Source: Catalinimonas niigatensis (lineage in GTDB: Bacteria; Bacteroidota; Bacteroidia; Cytophagales; Cyclobacteriaceae). Taken from it: a stretch of 64,000 nt of DNA. The stretch lies in assembly GCF_030506285.1 (NCBI RefSeq), contig NZ_CP119422.1, forward strand, positions 4,699,501-4,763,500. Direction: 5' to 3'. Below are positions 56,353-64,000 of this stretch, piece by piece; position 1 is the first letter of the stretch, and the number at the start of each line of letters is the position of its first letter. The notes under the pieces were generated by a model. It made no database searches and was not told where the DNA came from. It was given only the letters and a program-made list of their open reading frames with translations. The position numbers and the translations under genes are program-made.

Positions 56353-56895
56353 ATGAAATATGTGTATGACTTACACAAATCAATGCGCGAGCAAAATCTG
56401 ATTTTAGTGTACGAAGGAGAATTTACTCAAGAAATCACTAAGTCAGTATTGGCTATGGCAGAACGAAATATGGATTCTATGGGTGAAGAATCTACCATCA
56501 AAAGAAAAGTTTTCAATGTAATGGTAGAATGCCTACAGAACATCGTAAAGCATGGTGAGGGATATAAAGTTGATGAGAGCGTCAACTATGATGCGGTATT
56601 CATGATTGGAAAAAAGAATGATGAATATGTCATTGCTTCCGGTAATCCACTTCATAATGCTGATGTAGTAAAACTGAAAACCAAGCTTGATCAGGTAAAT
56701 GAGCTGGATAAAGAAGGGCTGAAGCAACTTTATAAAGATATCATCAAGAGTACTACCATTTCTGAAAAAGGTGGTGCCGGGCTTGGCTTTGTAGATATGG
56801 CCCGGAAGTCAGGGAGAAAACTTGAATATGAATTTATTCAAATAGATGATGAACGCTCTTTCTTTGCACTAAGGACGACAATAGGGAGAGAGTAA
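56353..56895 (+). CDS. siaB: SiaB-family protein kinase (DUF6272)
   Basis: A 180-residue GHKL-like kinase. N-box-like VMVECLQNIVKHGE (Glu59, Asn63) and G-box-like SEKGGAGLGFVDMARKSGRKLEY near the C-terminus match the SiaB family. SiaB phosphorylates SiaC on a threonine and opposes the SiaA phosphatase. Gene order phosphatase-kinase-phosphoprotein is the same as in siaABC. The protein resembles anti-sigma-factor kinases but is a separate family. The spacing of 30 nt from the phosphatase and 45 nt to siaC indicates one operon. Confidence 0.85.
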   Translation: MKYVYDLHKSMREQNLILVYEGEFTQEITKSVLAMAERNMDSMGEESTIKRKVFNVMVECLQNIVKHGEGYKVDESVNYDAVFMIGKKNDEYVIASGNPLHNADVVKLKTKLDQVNELDKEGLKQLYKDIIKSTTISEKGGAGLGFVDMARKSGRKLEYEFIQIDDERSFFALRTTIGRE

Positions 56896-56940
56896 TTTTA
56901 TAATGTATTAAATGTTTTAACCCAACTAAAACAATCAGAA

Positions 56941-57303
56941 ATGGAAATCTTAAATTTAGAAGGAACAGAAGACACCCCTAAAATTATATTAGACAAGGCA
57001 AATGGTATTTTTGAGATCTCTGGAAGATCACTTCCTGAAGATTCATCAGAATTTTACCAACCTGTATTGGATTGGCTTCAGGCTTATGCCGGAGATCCTA
57101 ACCCCAGCAGTGAATTTGTTTTTAAACTTGAATATTTCAATACAGCATCATCTAAGCTAATTCTGGATGTGTTGTCAAAACTTGAAGATATAAGCGGAGC
57201 CAAAATTCACTGGTACTTTCATGAAGACGATGAAGACATGGAGGAAGCAGGTCAGGAATTTTCTGAGCTTGTCGAAGTCTCCTTTGAATTCAGCACTTAC
57301 TAA
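56941..57303 (+). CDS. siaC: SiaC-family regulatory phosphoprotein (DUF1987)
   Basis: A 120-residue STAS-like small protein. The segment LEYFNTASSKLILDVLSKLED contains Thr68 at the same residue number as the phosphorylated threonine I recall for Pseudomonas SiaC. PKIILDKANGIFEISGRSLPED and KIHWYFHEDDEDMEEAGQEFSEL are further family features. In Pseudomonas unphosphorylated SiaC binds and activates the diguanylate cyclase SiaD. No GGDEF gene is in this window; the next gene is an ABC-transporter fusion, the likeliest local effector (inference). Confidence 0.87.
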   Translation: MEILNLEGTEDTPKIILDKANGIFEISGRSLPEDSSEFYQPVLDWLQAYAGDPNPSSEFVFKLEYFNTASSKLILDVLSKLEDISGAKIHWYFHEDDEDMEEAGQEFSELVEVSFEFSTY

Positions 57304-57338
57304 TCAGATTGTTCACTTCGCTACTGTATAATATCGGC

Positions 57339-57367
57339 ATAGCAAATATGTAAAAGATGTTTGCTAT
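57339..57367 (+). other. Intercistronic hairpin between siaC and the ABC gene
   Basis: ATAGCAAATAT (57339-57349) pairs with ATGTTTGCTAT (57357-57367), 11 bp with one G:U, around GTAAAAG. No T-tract follows, so it is not a standard terminator. It may be an RNA-processing or stability element, or set a lower level of the transporter. Confidence 0.5.
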
Positions 57368-57438
57368 CTCATTTCATAAGGGTTTCTCAGGAAACTACCA
57401 CAATTAAAGTACATCTATATCAGAACCAGTAGAATAAC

Positions 57439-60400
57439 ATGAGCGAGGAAATACTTAAAGCATTAACTCAGCTTTTCGCTATTATCACCAAACAGGACGG
57501 AGGAGTTACAGATACTGAGCGTAACTTCGTTATCAACTTTTTCAAGCAGGAATTGGATCATGATTCTGTAAAAGAATATGTAGAACTCTATGACCAGTTT
57601 GCGGAGTATGGTAAAACAGAGGAAGAAGAAGGTGATGAAGTACAAGTTAAAAAGAGAAAGCTTACTTCTGTAAAGGACTCTGTTAAAACGCTAGCGATTT
57701 GTAAGAAAATCAACAAAACACTTACGCAAAAGCAAAAAGTAGTAGTACTGGTAAAACTGCTGGAGTTAGTAGGTTCTGATGGTAACTTTACTGAGCAGCG
57801 TATCGACATCATTGATACAGTTTCTCGTGCTTTTAATATTGTAAAAGATGAGTTCAAACTTGTAGAAGGGTTTGCATTAAATCTGCCAGAGAGTCGTAAT
57901 GAGTTTGAGGATATTCTGGTGGTAAACGCTTCTGCTGAACACGCTTCAGTAGCCAAGCACATTCAGACTGATATTAGTGGAGAAATTGTTTTCTTAAAAG
58001 TCAAAAGTGTTGATCTGTACTTTACCAAATATTTAGGGCAGGATGATGTAGTATTGAATGGCTTTATCATGAAGCCCAAGCAGTCGTATCTGTTTTCTAA
58101 TGGCAGTACGATCAAAACTCCTACTGGAACCGCCTTATACTATAGCGATCTGATCCGGCATTTTATATCTGAAGTATCTACTACCAAGATATCATTCAAT
58201 GCTAAAAATCTGGAATTTCGCTTTCCCAACAATGCCATCGGATTACGCGATATCAATATTGCTGAAGGGCCCGGTAAATTGATTGGTATCATGGGGGCGA
58301 GTGGTGCAGGCAAGACTACCCTACTCAATGTATTAGCAGGTATTGAAACCCCTTCAGGCGGTGGAGTAACCATTAATGGATTTAACATACATCTGCAAAA
58401 AGATCAGATTCAGGGTGTCATTGGATATGTGTCTCAGGATGACCTACTGATTGAGGAGTTAACGGTATATGAAAACCTCTACTACAATGCTAAACTATGC
58501 TTTGCAGATAAAGAAGAAGAGGAGATTCATAAATTAGTACTGGCTACGCTAGAGAGTCTGGGACTTGAACATCGTAAAGATCTCAAAGTAGGTAGTGTAC
58601 TGGATAAAACAATCAGTGGAGGACAGAGGAAAAGACTAAATATTGCCCTTGAACTGATACGTGAGCCAGCCGTCATGTTTGTGGATGAACCTACTTCAGG
58701 ACTTTCTTCCCGAGATTCTGAAAATGTAATAGATTTACTTAAAGAACTTACCCTTAAAGGTAAACTGATATTTGTTGTGATTCACCAGCCCTCGTCAGAC
58801 ATTTATAAGATGTTTGATAAGATGTATCTTTTGGATACAGGTGGATATCCTATCTTTTATGGAAACCCAGTTGAGGCAGTGACTTACTTCAAGAAAGCTT
58901 CCAGCCAGGTAGATGCCGAAAGAGGACAATGCCACGAATGTGGTAATGTTAATCCTGAGCAGGTCTTCAATATCATTGAGGCCAAAGTGGTAGATGAATA
59001 CGGTCAGTTTACCAACAAACGTAAAGTTTCTCCTCCTCAGTGGTACGAAATGTATCAGGAGAATTTTACTATCGAGAACGTACCTGAAGAAAAAGATGCT
59101 CCTCCCAAATCTCTTAGTATTCCTTCAAGAATTAAACAAACGATTATTTTTACGATCCGGGATACACTCTCCAAAATAAGCAATAAGCAATATATGCTGA
59201 TTAACTTTTTGGAAGCACCTGTGCTAGCCCTTTTCTTATCTTTAATCATCAAATATAAAGATGCCGGTAAACTGGTTTATGATTTCCGTTTCAATGAAAA
59301 TGTTCCAGCTTATTTGCTCATGTCTATTGTTGTAGCACTGTTTATGGGTCTTACCGTCAGTGCAGAGGAAATCATTCGCGATCGTAAAATACTTAAACGT
59401 GAATCCTTTCTTAATTTAAGTTGGAATAGTTATTTGTCATCAAAGATATTGATCCTCTTTACGCTCTCAGCAATACAGACCCTTACATTTGTTATTATAG
59501 GAAATACTATTTTGGAAATCGAGGAAATGACGATCAGTTTCTGGTTGGTATTATTTTCTATTTCCTGTTTTGCATGTATTCTGGGATTAAACATTTCAGC
59601 ATCATTTAACTCTGCAGTTACTGTATATATATTAATTCCTCTACTGCTAATACCGCAATTGATTCTATGTGGTTTGCTCTTCAACTTTGATAAGCTAAAC
59701 GGCATGATTAGTTCTAAAGGAGAAGTGCCTATCGTAGCCGATCTTATGGCATCTCGTTGGGCTTATGAAGCCATGGCTGTGTATCAGTTTAAGGAAAACT
59801 CTTATGAACGACCCTTTTATGAGTTGGAAAGGCAAGAACGTCAGGCTGATTTCAAATCTGCTTATTTGATCCCTGCTTTAGAAGCTAAATTACAATACGT
59901 CGTTGAGCATGCTGACAATGAAAATGATTCGGTAAGAAGTATAGTATTGAAAGATCTTTATATTTTGAAAACTGAACTAGAAAAAGAAGTTTTTCAGGAA
60001 GGATTAGAAGAAATTGATCTGAACGAAGTATTGACTCCTGAAAAGTTGGATCAAGCTATAGTTGATAAACTCGGTGCTTACTTTGATGGATTAAAAAAAT
60101 ATTATATGCAGATATTCAACAAATCTGTAGAGAACAAAGAGAAGCTTGTGTATTATTTTGAAAATCAACCAGGGCTTGAATACGAGCTTAATGCTTATAA
60201 AAACCAATATTATAACGAAAGCCTTGCTGATCTGGTAACAAATATTAATGTTTCTGATCGTATCATTGAATATGAAGGTAAGCTGCTCCAGCGTATAGAT
60301 CCAATATTTAATGAACCTTTAGTTAATGCAGGATTCTTTAATTATAGGACTCATTTCTTTGCACCCAAAAAGCAATTTGCAGGTAAGTTAATAGATACTT

Positions 60401-60525
60401 TTTACTTTAATATAGCAGTCATCTGGCTTATGACATGTCTGCTATATGTAGCCTTGTATTATGAAGTGTTTGCCAAACTTATGCGGCGATTTAGCAGCCT
60501 GAAAATACCTATACTTGGTAAATAG
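57439..60525 (+). CDS. TerB-like / FHA-like / ABCG-type transporter fusion
   Basis: A 1028-residue protein. Residues 1-150 are an alpha-helical TerB-like domain (LTQLFAIITKQDGGVTDTERNFVINFF, VGSDGNFTEQRIDIIDTV). A beta-rich FHA-like stretch follows (about 160-240: VVLNGFIMKPKQSYLFSNGSTI, TALYYSDL). Next is an ABCG-type ATPase (Walker A GASGAGKT about 287-294, ISGGQRKR about 392, Walker B VMFVDEPTSG about 411). The membrane domain has six helices with an unusually long extracytoplasmic insertion of about 200 residues (about 775-985) between the last two. ABCG half-transporters export lipids or small molecules as dimers. The gene follows siaC and the TerB/FHA-like front may receive its signal. 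No GGDEF domain. Confidence 0.82.
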   Translation: MSEEILKALTQLFAIITKQDGGVTDTERNFVINFFKQELDHDSVKEYVELYDQFAEYGKTEEEEGDEVQVKKRKLTSVKDSVKTLAICKKINKTLTQKQKVVVLVKLLELVGSDGNFTEQRIDIIDTVSRAFNIVKDEFKLVEGFALNLPESRNEFEDILVVNASAEHASVAKHIQTDISGEIVFLKVKSVDLYFTKYLGQDDVVLNGFIMKPKQSYLFSNGSTIKTPTGTALYYSDLIRHFISEVSTTKISFNAKNLEFRFPNNAIGLRDINIAEGPGKLIGIMGASGAGKTTLLNVLAGIETPSGGGVTINGFNIHLQKDQIQGVIGYVSQDDLLIEELTVYENLYYNAKLCFADKEEEEIHKLVLATLESLGLEHRKDLKVGSVLDKTISGGQRKRLNIALELIREPAVMFVDEPTSGLSSRDSENVIDLLKELTLKGKLIFVVIHQPSSDIYKMFDKMYLLDTGGYPIFYGNPVEAVTYFKKASSQVDAERGQCHECGNVNPEQVFNIIEAKVVDEYGQFTNKRKVSPPQWYEMYQENFTIENVPEEKDAPPKSLSIPSRIKQTIIFTIRDTLSKISNKQYMLINFLEAPVLALFLSLIIKYKDAGKLVYDFRFNENVPAYLLMSIVVALFMGLTVSAEEIIRDRKILKRESFLNLSWNSYLSSKILILFTLSAIQTLTFVIIGNTILEIEEMTISFWLVLFSISCFACILGLNISASFNSAVTVYILIPLLLIPQLILCGLLFNFDKLNGMISSKGEVPIVADLMASRWAYEAMAVYQFKENSYERPFYELERQERQADFKSAYLIPALEAKLQYVVEHADNENDSVRSIVLKDLYILKTELEKEVFQEGLEEIDLNEVLTPEKLDQAIVDKLGAYFDGLKKYYMQIFNKSVENKEKLVYYFENQPGLEYELNAYKNQYYNESLADLVTNINVSDRIIEYEGKLLQRIDPIFNEPLVNAGFFNYRTHFFAPKKQFAGKLIDTFYFNIAVIWLMTCLLYVALYYEVFAKLMRRFSSLKIPILGK

Positions 60526-60631
60526 TCTATTTGGTCTGGAAATAATTCACACGTAATAAATCACCATAATTTAGGTTTGGGTGTATATACATGAAGCCTA
60601 CATTTGTCAATCTAAAACTTTGAAGATATTC

Positions 60632-61540
60632 ATGAAAAGACTGCTGCTTTTTTCCTTAGGAATCCTCTCATTTGCTTTTTGGTCCTGTGAATCAGATACT
60701 AAGCTGAACGAGCAGGCTTTCCTGGATAGCCTTAACAATGCTACAAATGAAAGCTTTGTTATTTCTGATGAGGTACTGGAAAGTATTTTTCAACAAATCC
60801 CTTCACCTTTAGAAATTTCAGTACTCCTAAAAGAATCAGGGACTAACTACAACAAGTCGTTTCTAAACGAAACTGATAAAATTTCAGCTTATAACAGTAA
60901 TTTTAAAAAAGCGCTTAACCTGGGAGTATATGGTACTGACTTAGGATATACTAACATCTATGAGCAAAATCAAGACGCAATCTTTTATTTGAATGCCATT
61001 CGCGATTTATCTGATGGATTGAGTATTGGTCAGTTTTTTAATTTTGGTACCATTAAGCGATTAGCTACTAACAGCCGCAATCTGGATTCCCTGTTGCTAA
61101 TTACTACCAAGAACTTCAACAGTATCAATACTTACTTACAAGAGCAGCAGCGCTCTAACTTAAGTGTATTGTTACTGACTGGTGGCTGGATGGAGGCGTT
61201 ACATATTCTTTGCCAAGTGTCAGAGAAAAACCCTGATAATCAGGAGTTGATAGAAAGGATTGGAGAGCAGAAAATTACTTTAGAAAGTATCATGCTGTTA
61301 CTATCTTTTTACAGCGAAACTGATCCGAATATCGCTGATCTGACAAAACAAATGGCACAATTACAAGCACAATTTGAAGATATACAGATTACGCAGACTT
61401 ATGCGGAATCTACTTTAGAAGAAGTAAATGGAATAGTGACTATTACGAATAAGAGTACTAGTTCTATTAACATTACCAAAGAAGACGTGGAAAAGATTGC
61501 AGCAACTACTGCTCAAATCAGAGGTTATATTATTAATTAA
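60632..61540 (+). CDS. Hypothetical alpha-helical lipoprotein
   Basis: About 302 residues from ATG 60632; an upstream frame has an ATG at 60581 but no signal peptide. The type II signal ends with FWSC, so Cys18 would be lipidated. The mature protein is mostly helical with many Asn/Ser/Leu/Gln, and contains KALNLGVYGTDLGYTNIYEQNQDAIFYL-like repeats of helical pattern and a C-terminal coiled region. I recall similar proteins in Bacteroidota only as hypothetical. Located 106 nt after the ABC fusion and 16 nt before the next gene, it may be an envelope partner of the transporter. Confidence 0.65.
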   Translation: MKRLLLFSLGILSFAFWSCESDTKLNEQAFLDSLNNATNESFVISDEVLESIFQQIPSPLEISVLLKESGTNYNKSFLNETDKISAYNSNFKKALNLGVYGTDLGYTNIYEQNQDAIFYLNAIRDLSDGLSIGQFFNFGTIKRLATNSRNLDSLLLITTKNFNSINTYLQEQQRSNLSVLLLTGGWMEALHILCQVSEKNPDNQELIERIGEQKITLESIMLLLSFYSETDPNIADLTKQMAQLQAQFEDIQITQTYAESTLEEVNGIVTITNKSTSSINITKEDVEKIAATTAQIRGYIIN

Positions 61541-61556
61541 AATATTAGTGAGTTAC

Positions 61557-61988
61557 ATGAAAACTTTAATATCCCTGTTTGGCATAGTTTCGTTGATACT
61601 CATGTTGCATGTAGATGCACGGGCACAATGCGATCCTACCAAGCATACAGAAGCCTGTATTTCTCAACTAGCTGAAGGCTTCAACTTTGTAAAAAGCTAC
61701 GAAATTAATGGAGAAGGAGGCGCTAAAGATAAAATTGAATATTCTTATGTGTTTGCTAAGGGTACACAGTACTTTATCAGTATCTGCTCTGAAGGGAGTG
61801 GAACGGATGGTATTGTCCTCAACCTTTATGATTCTAATCGTAAGCAGGTAGGAACTACTTATGCCAATGGAAACTTTAACAAAGGCATTATCTATCCTTG
61901 CAACGCTACGGGTATCTACTATATCACTTTTACCTTTGAAGGGTCCCAAAATTATTGTGGAGGATCAGTATTAGGCTTCAAAAGATAG
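61557..61988 (+). CDS. Hypothetical small secreted protein
   Basis: About 143 residues from ATG 61557 (MKTLISLFGIVSLILMLHVDARAQ, Sec signal). The mature part has six Cys that may form disulfides and alternating strands (KIEYSYVFAKGTQYFISIC, GIVLNLYDSNRKQVGTTYANG, GIYYITFTFEGSQNYCGG). This resembles a small pre-peptidase-type or jelly-roll beta-sandwich. Function unknown. It is the last gene before the terminator at 62016, so it belongs to the same rightward unit as the CheR-Sia cluster. Confidence 0.65.
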   Translation: MKTLISLFGIVSLILMLHVDARAQCDPTKHTEACISQLAEGFNFVKSYEINGEGGAKDKIEYSYVFAKGTQYFISICSEGSGTDGIVLNLYDSNRKQVGTTYANGNFNKGIIYPCNATGIYYITFTFEGSQNYCGGSVLGFKR

Positions 61989-62015
61989 GCGTAGTCTTCG
62001 TATAGTTATTATATT

Positions 62016-62043
62016 AGCCTCTTTTACCAAAGAGGCTTTTTTT
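62016..62043 (+). terminator. Rho-independent terminator ending the CheR-Sia unit
   Basis: AGCCTCTTT (62016-62024), loop TACC, AAAGAGGCT (62029-62037), then a run of T to 62043. The T-run touches the ATG of the next gene at 62044. Confidence 0.8.
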
Positions 62044-62682
62044 ATGACATCCCATATACAACATGTTAACTTTGATTATAGAGCTCCCTATTACACTTCT
62101 GGTAAATTAACTTCAGATAAGCTATGGTTTGTATTCCATGGCTATGGCCAATTAGCACCTTTCTTTATTCAAAAGTTTGACTTCCTAGAAAAAGATGTTT
62201 TGATAGTAGCTCCTCAGGGCTTATCCCATTTTTATTTACAGGGTACAAGTGGTAGGGTAGGAGCTTCCTGGATGACGAAAGAAAATCGTCAACTTGCCAT
62301 TCAAAATTATATCTCCTATTTAGACCATATCTATAGTCAACTGACTCAAGGCATGAAATTATCCTCTCATCATATTACTGTGCTGGGCTTCTCTCAGGGC
62401 GTCTCTACGCTGATACGATGGCTCGTATATTCAGAAATGGAATTCGATCAATTAATCATGTGTGCAGGTTCTTTTCCAGACGATATTGATTTAAGTGTAT
62501 CAAAAAGAGTGTTTTTAGACAAGCCTTGCTATTACTTGTATGGTGATCAAGATCCTTATATAAAGCCGGGAAGTATTGAGCAGTTAGACAAAAAGTTTCA
62601 TCAATATGGATTGGAAGTTGATTTCCGGAGATTTGAAGGTAAGCATGAGATATCACGAGACTTACTGGAGGAACTTGCATAA
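62044..62682 (+). CDS. Alpha/beta hydrolase (carboxylesterase/phospholipase type)
   Basis: A 212-residue hydrolase of the phospholipase/carboxylesterase family. Oxyanion motif WFVFHGYGQLAPFF, nucleophile Ser117 in LGFSQGVST, Asp in YGDQDPYIK, His in FEGKHEIS. No signal peptide. The start codon abuts the T-run of the upstream terminator, so its 5' leader must include the hairpin unless transcription begins right there. A bidirectional hairpin separates it from recA. Confidence 0.82.
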   Translation: MTSHIQHVNFDYRAPYYTSGKLTSDKLWFVFHGYGQLAPFFIQKFDFLEKDVLIVAPQGLSHFYLQGTSGRVGASWMTKENRQLAIQNYISYLDHIYSQLTQGMKLSSHHITVLGFSQGVSTLIRWLVYSEMEFDQLIMCAGSFPDDIDLSVSKRVFLDKPCYYLYGDQDPYIKPGSIEQLDKKFHQYGLEVDFRRFEGKHEISRDLLEELA

Positions 62683-62684
62683 AA

Positions 62685-62708
62685 AAACCGCTGTTTAAGC
62701 AGCGGTTT
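62685..62708. terminator. Bidirectional terminator between esterase and recA
   Basis: AAACCGCTG (62685-62693) pairs with CAGCGGTTT (62700-62708) around TTTAAG, with an A-run before and a short T-run after. It lies between converging genes. Confidence 0.72.
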
Positions 62709-62733
62709 AGATTAAGTTGACTGATAAAAGTAT

Positions 62734-63813
62734 TTAACTTTCTTCACTTGTAGTACTCAATTCAGCTTTATCCGCCTTCTTTTCCTTTGGATCTGTATCT
62801 GCTTTCCCCTCTAAAGGAATACCATTAATGGTAGCTCTTATTTTCCGTTCTATCTCTCCCATCAGTTCAGGGTTATCCAGCAGAATATTCTTGACAGCGT
62901 CTCTACCTTGACCTAATTTTTCAGTACCATAAGAAAACCAGGAACCTGACTTTTTCACAATATCCATTTCTACCCCTAAATCAAGGATTTCTCCTACTTT
63001 GGATATTCCTTCTCCATACATGATGTCAAATTCCACTACTTTGAAAGGAGGAGCTACTTTATTTTTTACTACTTTTACCCGAGTACGGTTTCCCATTACA
63101 TTATCGGCCCCCTCCTTGATCTGACCTATTCGGCGGATATCCAGGCGTACGGAAGCATAAAATTTCAATGCATTACCACCTGTAGTGGTTTCTGGATTAC
63201 CAAACATAACACCAATTTTCTCACGCAACTGGTTGATAAAAATGCATGAGCATTTGGTTTTGTTGATAGCTCCGGTAAGCTTACGTAATGCCTGAGACAT
63301 CAGGCGTGCCTGTAATCCCATTTTGCTATCCCCCATCTCTCCTTCAAGTTCGGCGCGTGGTACTAAGGCAGCGACAGAGTCAATCACTATAATATCAATG
63401 GCACCTGAACGGATAAGGTGTTCTGCAATCTCAAGAGCTTGTTCTCCATTATCAGGTTGGGAAATCAGCAGGTTTTCAGTATCAATGCCCAATTTTTCAG
63501 CATAGCTTTTATCAAAGGCGTGCTCTGCATCTACGATGGCTGCCATACCGCCCTGCTTCTGGGCTTCGGCAATACAGTGCATGGCTAAAGTAGTCTTACC
63601 TGATGATTCTGGGCCATAAATTTCAACTACTCTCCCTCTTGGAATGCCCCCAATGCCTAAAGCAATATCCAAACCTAAAGAACCAGTAGAAATGGCTGGT
63701 ATATCTACTACGCGTTCATCGCTCAGCCTCATGACACTACCTTTTCCGTAGGTCTTATCTAGTTTGTCTATGGTAAGCTGTAAAGCTTTTAATTTTTCTG
63801 ATTGATCACTCAT
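62734..63813 (-). CDS. recA: Recombinase RecA
   Basis: A 359-residue RecA. Walker A GPESSGKT (67-74), then [12 protein letters not shown], Walker [23 protein letters not shown], loop L2 region [29 protein letters not shown], and an acidic, lysine-containing C-terminal tail. It drives homologous strand exchange and co-activates the SOS response where LexA is present. A well-matched Bacteroidota promoter lies about 100 nt upstream. No SOS box was recognised. Confidence 0.97.
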   Translation of the reverse strand: MSDQSEKLKALQLTIDKLDKTYGKGSVMRLSDERVVDIPAISTGSLGLDIALGIGGIPRGRVVEIYGPESSGKTTLAMHCIAEAQKQGGMAAIVDAEHAFDKSYAEKLGIDTENLLISQPDNGEQALEIAEHLIRSGAIDIIVIDSVAALVPRAELEGEMGDSKMGLQARLMSQALRKLTGAINKTKCSCIFINQLREKIGVMFGNPETTTGGNALKFYASVRLDIRRIGQIKEGADNVMGNRTRVKVVKNKVAPPFKVVEFDIMYGEGISKVGEILDLGVEMDIVKKSGSWFSYGTEKLGQGRDAVKNILLDNPELMGEIERKIRATINGIPLEGKADTDPKEKKADKAELSTTSEES

Positions 63814-63909
63814 ATCTTTACTTTAATATAAAATGAAGGTACTGTTTTTAGTGTACTTTTCACAAGTTTGCTATGTTAATTATCAACAAAGAAATCGAGC
63901 TGATAATTG

Positions 63910-63940
63910 CAAATATACTTATAATAAGTATAATAACAAT
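63910..63940 (-). promoter_or_regulatory. recA promoter (Bacteroidota -33/-7 type)
   Basis: The minus strand reads ATTG, 19 nt, TATATTTG. TATATTTG fits TAnnTTTG exactly and the 19-nt spacing from TTG is ideal. The expected leader is about 90 nt. This is the best promoter match in the window. Confidence 0.6.
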
Positions 63941-64000
63941 GCTTATTTAAAGTATAAGTGAAAGGTTTTTGTTATTGAATAAGATTTGAACCTAAATAAA

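Noticed and set aside
57439-57900. Tellurite resistance determinant
   Set aside because: Only a TerB-like domain is present, fused to an ABC transporter; TerB-like domains are widespread in signalling and no other ter gene is here.

Overview
The window looks like chromosomal DNA of a Bacteroidota bacterium, most likely order Cytophagales. Reasons: two giant secreted proteins end in type IX secretion (T9SS) sorting domains; DnaE carries an N-terminal proofreading exonuclease fusion typical of this phylum; there is an M56-peptidase/TonB fusion with a BlaI repressor; the best promoter matches have the phylum's -7 box TAnnTTTG; Shine-Dalgarno sequences are mostly absent; lipoprotein and outer-membrane signals are of the Bacteroidota style. 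No rRNA, tRNA, CRISPR array, phage or complete insertion sequence was seen.

Layout. 1-870: 5' end of a leftward oxidoreductase and a long AT-rich gap. 871-5808: a signalling group with a stand-alone CheB methylesterase, a CheB-CheR-PAS-PAS-histidine-kinase hybrid and a one-domain response regulator. 6311-8714: diheme cytochrome c, two lipoproteins and a RidA-like protein. 9056-13252: dnaE. 13504-13713: a nested inverted-repeat (MITE-like) element. 13888-28582: two tandem paralogous T9SS surface proteins (1475 and 3241 residues by the preferred starts). 28628-33721: mixed metabolic genes (outer-membrane barrel, methyltransferase, sugar isomerase-like protein, SDR, mini-metallopeptidase, hydrolase). 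33774-37319: smc. 37524-39449: small conserved genes and a two-TM K+ channel with RCK domain starting at TTG. 39494-42977: a four-gene tonB-blaI-orf-M56/TonB operon with two identical operator dyads upstream. 43149-47319: desaturase, DUF4159 protein, HAD phosphatase, DUF3616 protein, ruvC. 47437-50161: glycosyltransferase, small protein, M16 pseudo-peptidase. 50468-61988: the most interesting region. 62044-63813: an esterase and recA.

The candidate system lies between a strong terminator at 50187-50214 and another at 62016-62043. Nine rightward genes run CheR, CheB, membrane GAF protein, a dCache-HAMP-GAF-PAS-PP2C phosphatase (SiaA-like), a SiaB-family kinase, a SiaC-family phosphoprotein with its Thr68 conserved, a TerB-like/FHA-like/ABCG transporter fusion, a lipoprotein and a secreted protein. 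In Pseudomonas the SiaA/SiaB/SiaC switch controls the diguanylate cyclase SiaD. No GGDEF protein is present here, and the next gene is an ABC transporter with regulatory-looking N-terminal domains. I infer a phospho-switch whose output may be transport or envelope control, with CheR/CheB as a possible methylation-adaptation layer. In total the window has three CheB and two CheR domains but no CheA, CheW or classical chemoreceptor.
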